From assembly GCA_949752735.1 (NCBI GenBank), contig OX457037.1, positions 39,557,296 to 39,621,295 on the forward strand: a DNA stretch of 64,000 nucleotides, read 5' to 3'. Shown here in pieces: positions 1 through 64,000 of this stretch. Both the position numbers and the translations under genes were made by a program. How positions within the stretch are numbered: position 1 is the first letter of the stretch; each line of letters begins with the position of its first letter. The notes below the pieces were generated by a model. The model made no database searches and was not told where the DNA came from. It saw nothing but the letters and a program-made list of their open reading frames with translations. The stretch comes from Lumbricus terrestris. Taxonomy: Eukaryota > Annelida > Clitellata > Crassiclitellata > Lumbricidae.

Positions 1-198
1 GGACTGGCCCATAAGGTCGACGCAGCGTTCCACTCCCGACTCGTCCCGAGAGGGCAGTAGTAAAATAAGTAGCAGTTCACTGGTTTGGTTACTTTCAATT
101 GGTATTTGGTATAGGACATTGGGTTCGGTAGAAAGACCTGGCAGAGTGTGGCCACCTACCGTCGATGTGTGGCAATGCCACCTATACGGCTACCTGAT
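1..198. other. Intergenic, nothing recognised
   Basis: Unique-looking sequence upstream of the first MITE. No coding, RNA or repeat signal seen. Confidence 0.4.
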
Positions 199-454
199 CA
201 GGGGTGGATACAGAAATTTTGGAATGGGGGCGCCAAAAATTGTGGGGGTTTTTTGAAAAAAATTTAGTTCGTCTTTCGCAAAAAAATCCGATGATCTTTT
301 TTAGTCATAGGCCTATGCCACTTTTTCTCACTCACCTTTTCCCGCTGCGTTGATTGAAAGCTTGTTGAAACCTGAGGGGGCCACGTCCTGTGCAAATCTC
401 CGAAATGGCGGTCATGGCTGGATAGCCTGGATTGACCACCTGGATCCGCCTCTA
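199..454 (+). mobile_element. hAT-like MITE, family B (copy 1, old)
   Basis: It begins CAGGGGTGGATACAGAAATT and ends GGATCCGCCTCTA, a decayed inverted pair. Flanks TACCTGAT / ATCCTGAT match 6 of 8, fitting an old 8-bp target duplication. The interior shares the words AGTCAT, TTGTTGAAACC and GGGGCCACGTCC with the copy at 33250-33526. Non-coding. Confidence 0.65.
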
Positions 455-565
455 ATCCTGATTCATCTGGTTTCGCAGACATGGCTCTCGTGAATAAGCT
501 GGTGCACTGCGCTAGGATTTCGAGTGGCGCATCAGAAATCTGGAGATTAGGCCTAGGCCTACGAT

Positions 566-866
566 CAGGGACGGATCCAGAGGGCCAAAATGACCATGAC
601 CCCCCATTTAGAAATTTCTTAATTTTTGACCAGCTATTCTGGCCCAGAAAGTTGACGTGCTCCCCGCCGTGAATAGCTCCGTATGTCCGTCCTCTACACC
701 CATGAGGTTTGCAAACTATGACGAGATGTATCTTTAGGGGGGGAAATCCGAGGCAGATGACTAAAAAAGGTCATCAGGTTTTTCGGCGACCCGGACGAAC
801 TTTTTCCCTGGACCAAGACCCTAAATTTTGCCCTCCCCCCATCGAAAATTTCTGTATCCGCCCTAG
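566..866 (+). mobile_element. hAT-like MITE, family B (copy 2)
   Basis: Termini CAGGGACGGATCCAG and GTATCCGCCCTAG are inverted repeats. The flanking 8-mers CCTACGAT / CCTACGAT are identical, a perfect hAT-type target duplication. The interior contains GACTAAAAAAGGTCATCAG, shared with other copies. Short open frames inside are incidental. Confidence 0.85.
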
Positions 867-1310
867 CCTACGATTGCCATTACGATTGCATAGCCTACTT
901 GACAAAAAATGACAATTCCCCCATTGCCGAAAGATTGTCTCCTTTTTACCTTTTCAGCCTCTGCCCTTGTGTTGTAGCCCCCCCTACTAATCCGTCATTC
1001 CTCAAAGATGGTCTATTTGTACGTGTTGTCGCTTATCTAGGCCTGTAGAGATCGAGTCCTTGCTATAGGCCTAAAGGCTAAAGTTGTTGGTACACAGTGA
1101 GCAAATACGTGGATCGATTTCAAATGCTACGCGATTTGTAGGATACGATACAGGTCTTTGATTTTGACATAGTCCACACAACTCCTCTTTGAAATTAAGC
1201 ACCGCTTGGCGTGTTACATCTGTAATCTAGGACACAATATGAATTCATTATAGGCTACTATGCATTATACATAATGGGGAGGTTATATCACTGGATCACT
1301 GACTGAATTT
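867..1310. other. Intergenic, nothing recognised
   Basis: AT-rich sequence with several TAGGCCTA-type words. No gene or defined repeat seen. Confidence 0.4.
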
Positions 1311-1327
1311 AGCTATATATATGTATG

Positions 1328-1420
<93 letters not shown>
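1311..1420. repeat. (TA)n microsatellite
   Basis: About 100 bp of nearly pure TA dinucleotides preceded by TATG variants. Confidence 0.95.
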
Positions 1421-1423
<3 letters not shown>

Positions 1424-2211
1424 CTACCAGGCTATGTAAGACTGTATGACCATAATTATGTATTTGTATAGCTGCATATATATATAATTTATATATTCAT
1501 GTATATATAGGCTGCAATGTATGAATTGGTCATTTAAATCCGAGATCAGAGATTAGGCTACCAATTAGCTGGCTGACCAAGAAGCTTAGTGCACATGAAA
1601 GGCTTATGCTAATCAAAGCCAGTGCATTCAGGGCTGGAACTGACTTCTGATGGTTATTAATTAAGCAGAATGATTTTCTGATAACCAGCTTTCGGGAAAA
1701 GCCTGAATGGGGATCAAAGTTTGACCGTCCCTAACTCCAGGGGTCTAGTGGGTGGGTCCTCCAATCAGCCATGACTACTGGACTCCCGTAGGCTGTAGCC
1801 CAGGAAACATGACCCCTTCCGTAGGACAAGCCCCGGCGCGCGGGAACAGATTGCAACGTTTTGATGTTGAAACTCGCTTGAAGAGAGTCAAGAGACTTGG
1901 AATTGACCGGCGAATTCAGAATGTAGTTTAGCCGTTTGGAAACGGAATTCAGTACAAACAATTGTCTTAGTTCTGTACCTTTTGAAATAGTATTCTCTTC
2001 TCGTCACCGCAACCGTCAGTACTTTTGCTACCGCCATCTTGGATACAGGATACTGCACGATCCGCCTTTTGCGTCTTGTGTTCGAATCATAAGTCTATGA
2101 AGAGTCTTGGAAATTTACTAAGAGGTTTGTTAGCTGTTGATTGTGCAAATGAGGCGTATTGATGTTTAACGAAAATGCCATATAAAAGATGATTAGGCCT
2201 ATATATATATA
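1421..2211. other. Intergenic, nothing firm
   Basis: Mixed sequence without coding or transposon structure that I can support. Open frames on the minus strand here are short and lack family motifs. Confidence 0.4.
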
Positions 2212-2415
2212 GTGTCGCCCTCCTCCTTTATCCAAGCTTGGTACTGGTACTGGCAGAGTACAATCAGTGGTGGAGTTCGCTTTGCAATAATTATCCCACA
2301 CATTGGCGCTTATAATATAATATGCAGGACCTTCCACTGGAGAAATCAGATCTCTACCACTGGTTGCACTCCGCAGTGCCAGTCCCAACCCTGGATGGAG
2401 GAAGGAGGGCGACAC
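2212..2415. mobile_element. MITE with about 45-bp imperfect terminal inverted repeats, TA flanks
   Basis: The left end GTGTCGCCCTCCTCCTTTAT and the right end GGAGGAAGGAGGGCGACAC are inverted, continuing imperfectly for about 45 bp. TA flanks both sides, as for Tc1/mariner-type MITEs, although the left flank is itself a TA run. A related right end (AAAGGAGGAAGTCGACACTA) recurs at about 2605-2625. Confidence 0.7.
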
Positions 2416-2857
2416 TATTCAATATTCATCTTAGAAAATAATGACAATGTCGTTAAACAGTGATGTCAAGCCACTGGAGCCATCTTGGTAGCCATCTTGG
2501 TAGCCATAATAATGTGTAGATTATTATTATAGGTCTATTGTACTGCATATTGTTTGCTCCGCAGTCACATGACCTAACTCCATCACTCCCAGTTCCAAGC
2601 CTGGATAAAGGAGGAAGTCGACACTAATCATCTTTATTGTGACAAGTTGTCGTTAAATAGCGACACGTCACATGATCTGTCAGATTATGCAGATCGTTGC
2701 TAATACGGATGTTGTAGTAAATAATAATTATGGCGATAGAGAACTTTAAGATTCACGTTTCGGTGTGACCGTGTGACTGTCCAAGAGCTACAATTTAAAT
2801 TTATGTTGGTAATAAAGAATAGTTCAAATGAAAAAGGCGCGGAGCTGGTTGCGTATT
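2416..2857. other. Intergenic with a fragment of the preceding MITE
   Basis: Contains a right-end remnant of the 2212-2415 MITE family at about 2585-2625; otherwise unrecognised. Confidence 0.4.
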
Positions 2858-3356
2858 CGCTTGACTGGATCTTCTCCTGATTGACTATACTCTTGACTGA
2901 ATTTCCTCTTAGCTGCTTGACTAAATCTCCTCTTAACTGCTTGCCTAAATCTTCTCTTGACTGCTTGACTAAATCTCCTCTTAACTGCTTGCCTAAATCT
3001 TCTCTTGACTGCTTGACTAAATCTCCTCTTAACTGCTTGACTATAATTATCTTCTCTTAACTGCTTGACTAAAATCTCCTCTTGACTAAATTTCCTCTTA
3101 ACTGCATGACCAAATCTACTCTTGACTGAATCTCCTCTTGACTAAATCTCCTCTTAACTGCTTGACTAAATTTCCTCTTAACTGCCTGTCTAAATCTCCT
3201 CTTGACTGCTTGACTAAATCTCCCCTTAACTGCTTGACTAAATCTCCTCTTGACTAAATTTCCTCTTAACTGCATGACCAAATCTACTCTTGACTAAATC
3301 TACTCTTGACTAAATCTCCTCTTGACTAACTCTCCTCTTAACTGCTTGACTAAATC
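2858..3356. repeat. 24-bp minisatellite
   Basis: About twenty diverged tandem copies of a 24-bp unit, consensus TTGACTAAATCTCCTCTTAA followed by CTGC, with shortened variants. The open frame on the minus strand is a by-product of the unit being a multiple of three. Confidence 0.93.
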
Positions 3357-3508
3357 TCTTTTTGGATGCATTTTCTACTAATTGAATTTTGCTCCACAGA
3401 GTCTTCGCATGGTTGTTTCTTGGCGATGACTGATGCTTCCGTTTGGCCGAAATTTTGCTTGACTGAAGTCGGCTGTTTATTGGCCTTCACTTAGGGTTTA
3501 GGCTGATC

Positions 3509-3760
3509 CAGGGGCGGATCCAGTGGGCAAACTCGGCCATGTCCCCCCATTAAAAAATTTCTTTATTTTTTTTACCAACTATTCTGGCTCTGAAAATTGA
3601 CGTGCCCCCCATGAGTAGTTTTGTAGTCCCCTCACGAGGCCCGTACAGGGGTTTAAGCAGATTGTAGCCTACGACTAAAAAAGGTCATCACTTATTTTTG
3701 CGGGGAAATGGTACGTTTTGTCTTGGAACTGGTGTCTTTTGGCCCGAGATGTCGATGAAA
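3509..3760 (+). mobile_element. hAT-like MITE, family B (copy 3, right end unclear)
   Basis: Starts CAGGGGCGGATCCAG, then AACTCGGCCATGTCCCCCCA, and includes CGACTAAAAAAGGTCATCA as in copy 2. I cannot place the right terminus or target duplication; the end given is approximate. Confidence 0.7.
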
Positions 3761-3877
3761 TGACCAAAAACGGTCATAAACTATTTTAACGTTGGAATTG
3801 TGTAACAACAGAGCCACTAAGAAAGATGAACGACGATGCCGTTACTCCTAATTCATTAGGCCTATCTATTTATTAAC

Positions 3878-3957
3878 AGCATTTATATAGCGCTTCTTAA
3901 AGACTACGTAGGCCTACTCAGAAGCGTTCCCGATCAACCTCGGCTAAATAGGACAGT
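3878..3957 (-). repeat. SINE 3'-tail fragment
   Basis: Reads ATTTATATAGCGCTTCTTAA then CTCAGAAGCG, the reverse of the recurrent tail (GAGCGCTTCTGAGTAG...GCGCTATATAAAT) seen elsewhere in the window. Confidence 0.6.
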
Positions 3958-3986
3958 CTTGGACTAGATCAGAACACGGTGGAATG

Positions 3987-4126
3987 CAGTGTGAGAATTG
4001 TGGAAAAATAACTGGGGGGTTGGCCTATGATAAACTTGGAATTGGGGTGTGAAAAACAGAGTTTACTATGGAGCGCTAAGAAAGACTGGGGGGTTGAAAC
4101 CCCCAACCCCGGCAATTCTCACCCTG
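3987..4126 (+). mobile_element. hAT-like MITE, family C (copy 1)
   Basis: A 140-bp element with termini CAGTGTGAGAATTG and CAATTCTCACCCTG. The flanking 8-mers are identical: GTGGAATG / GTGGAATG. The interior contains AAGAAAGACTGGGGGGTTGA, conserved in the copies at 47573 and 60962. Confidence 0.92.
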
Positions 4127-4899
4127 GTGGAATGACGCCTGGGCATTGGGCAAAGTGTCACTGTTCCAGGTGGCAAGGCCATCGACTTTGTGGAGGTCCG
4201 CTAGCGGGGAACAGGAAGCTCAGTCCGAACAGATGAACGAAGGTATGTGGAGTTGAACCCTCGATGCAACGCCATACCAATGCAGAGATTCAGTATGTTA
4301 TCCGCTGGGAAAAAAGGATCCAATGAACGACAATCTCGCCTGTTTTCAGAAACATTCCCCCAACTTGGGATGCGGCCAATATGGCGTACTCAGAACTCGA
4401 TCTGGACAGGCACCAAGTGCGGCATACAGTGAGCCAGTCATAAAGAGTGCTACAATAACTAAGTCGAGTAGCCACGAAGGAGTGGACTTGGGTTGTGGCG
4501 GCATCCTAGGACAGAGAACGGGATACCACTCACGCCGGTGAATAAGCTGGGGCTCCCTGACTTTTGTGGGCGCTGAGAAATTATCGAAGATTTACATTAC
4601 ATTACTCTTAAGTTGGCGCCGTTGATGGTAGCTATCGCGGCAGAGTAGGTGGATGTACCGAGTGAAGGTGAGCTCTTGGTCCAGAGTAACGCCAAGGTCC
4701 CAAACAGACTCTGAGAATAAAAACAAAACAACAAACACATGGAACTCCAAGGCACCGGTTTCCAGGTCAATTTTGGCTAGGCTGGCTAGCTGCTGGCGAG
4801 TGCCGAATCAGATAAATCCAACGTGGACTTGCAACTTCAACAACCAATTCTGTCATCGATCGAGTATACGCGTAATCACGTTACCGTCTCTCTAATAGG
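4127..4899. other. Intergenic, nothing firm
   Basis: Mixed-composition DNA with short overlapping open frames on both strands but no splice-supported or family-recognisable coding segment. An exon of a neighbouring gene cannot be excluded. Confidence 0.35.
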
Positions 4900-6277
4900 C
4901 TTATATTATGTTTCGGCAGATAGCTGTAGCCTACGTCGATAGCAGCAGCTGCTGTTGTTGTCCCAGCTTCAGATGAAAGGGACGGGAAGAGTCTCCACGT
5001 ATAACCGCCCCGCCCAGTGGCGCTAGGTTTGCCTGCGAACGACATTCTGTGCTCTATTACCCCTCAAAGTTTCGCAGAGTCAAATTTGATGCCAATTTGA
5101 ACGACTTTTTAACTCCCGATGACTGACGGTTTTACGCGTTTCTTTCGCGGCAATCCTATACGTCGGTCGACTGCTGTAATTACTGCGAACTCGGGATCTG
5201 AGACAACGTTCATCGCGGAACCGAACACCGGCTACCGACAGCTTAAGTCCGTTTCAATTAGCACTTGACAGGCGCTTGCTCGCATCGCTCGCAGATCAAA
5301 GATCGCATCGGCAAACAAGTGTCCGGTGTCATTTTCTTCTTCATGTCTCTCAGACGGGCATTTCCACCTACCCCCACGCCCACGTGGTCTCCGATTACAA
5401 GGACCTGCTGGTCCACAGCTGGGAATCCTGTCGTGGCGTGAAACCCGATTCGCTCGCAGTGCCCATCCATCTAGCCTGTCAGCCCCCGCAGCCTGCAGAG
5501 AGCAAGGGCGAGGACGGGCGGCTACATGGGGATGATGCTAACATTACCTGGATTACTCCACCGCCCGTCTGTTAGCGCCGAGCGTCGTTATCTGCCTATC
5601 GCTCGGTCTTCTTGGAATTTGCTAAGTCGCAGACCGATAGTAGAAGTGACAGCATCGTTTGCGCAGGACTTAGCCTACAGTCCAAACGGACGGCGGAAGA
5701 GCGTATTGCCTGGTAACACCGAGACTTGCCTTTATTCGTCTGTGGCAACTAATACGCGTTGACTCGACAAGCAGCGGACGAATCGGTGCCGGGCGAACGG
5801 AGAAAACTGCGCAGTGCGCGCTCGACGCGGCCGACGAGACTTTACGGACGGAAGAGCTGCTGCTGCTGCAGTCGTTATTTCATTCTGTCGCTCAGCGTTG
5901 GACGTGCACGTGTAAACAACTAGACGGTTTATGCAGATAATTGGACACATTAAAAGATAGATTATCTCGTCATTCGATAGAATCGTTTCTTATCGCTGCG
6001 TTGCTTTTCAAACAGCGCGCATGGCTCGGACGAGATCGAAGCCGACGCGAGACTCAATGGAGGAATTGGCGGAGAAGTTGGGAGCAGCGACTCAACATGA
6101 TCGGCCACCGCCGGTTCAATTGTGCTGTGAAACAAATGATCTGTGACTGTATTATATTCTGGCGTTGAAGAGTCGTCAGCACAGGCAGCAGATGCATGTT
6201 AAGTACCTTCCTATTGCAGATTATCATATTTTCTGAAATTGCTGTCGGAGCAGCAGACAGAAGTGAATCGCTTCGAA
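4900..6277 (+). promoter_or_regulatory. Probable FGFR promoter and 5' leader, CpG-rich
   Basis: This stretch differs from its surroundings: many CpGs, higher GC, no microsatellite or recognised transposon, and it ends at the signal-peptide exon. A GC box (CCGCCCCGCCC) is at 5005-5015. The transcription start cannot be fixed, and part of the leader may be spliced. Assignment as promoter and 5' UTR is inference from composition and position. Confidence 0.5.
6021..6146 (+). other. Candidate upstream ORF in FGFR leader, 41 codons
   Basis: ATG at 6021 opens a frame (MARTRSKPTRDSMEELAEKL...) that closes at TGA 6144-6146, upstream of the FGFR start and not overlapping it. If the leader is transcribed through here, this uORF would reduce translation of the receptor. 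No homology recognised; it may be chance. Confidence 0.25.
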
Positions 6278-63984
<57,707 letters not shown>

Positions 63985-64000
63985 GTTTGTTCCATTTTTC

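Overview
The window is AT-rich animal genomic DNA, probably from a marine invertebrate deuterostome and most likely an echinoderm. The grounds are the very frequent TAGGCCTA-type words, large introns packed with short dispersed repeats that often end in TATAGCGC, and an invertebrate-style FGF receptor. No species can be named from sequence alone.

One host gene dominates: a plus-strand fibroblast growth factor receptor (FGFR) tyrosine kinase. I assembled twelve coding exons by splice sites, intron phases and family motifs. They run from the signal-peptide exon (from 6278) to the third kinase exon (to 63984), where the window ends. All phases agree and give 632 codons: signal peptide, Ig domain D1 (two exons), a 57-bp acidic-linker exon, D2 (two exons), D3 (two exons), one transmembrane/juxtamembrane exon and the N-lobe of the kinase. 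The HRD and DFG motifs and the C-lobe lie beyond the window. A CpG-richer stretch at about 4.9-6.3 kb is the likely promoter and 5' leader.

The rest is intergenic or intronic. Positions 1-4.9 kb hold MITEs and a 24-bp minisatellite. Intron 1 (6.4-23.2 kb) holds microsatellites, a long inverted repeat, SINE pieces, MITEs and a GC-rich island. Intron 3 (25.6-41.4 kb) holds a Ty1/copia LTR retrotransposon (27730-31577), a LINE remnant and a 20-bp minisatellite. Intron 4 (41.4-50.9 kb) holds several minisatellites and a 190-bp triplication. Intron 6 (51.8-57.2 kb) holds a MITE, a 48-bp minisatellite and a small GC-rich island.

The copia element has identical 198-bp LTRs, a 5-bp target duplication, a primer site matching the initiator tRNA-Met anticodon arm, and a gag-pol frame that has lost the end of RT and most of RNase H. 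It sits inside an older hAT-like MITE whose 8-bp target duplication is still readable. Four MITE families with 8-bp target duplications can be recognised.

I found no convincing new molecular system. The most useful observations are the acidic microexon with a triplicated acceptor repeat, the GC-AG intron, the parallel splitting of all three Ig domains, the altered heparin-binding and FRS2-docking segments, and the nested, RNase H-less but recent copia insertion.
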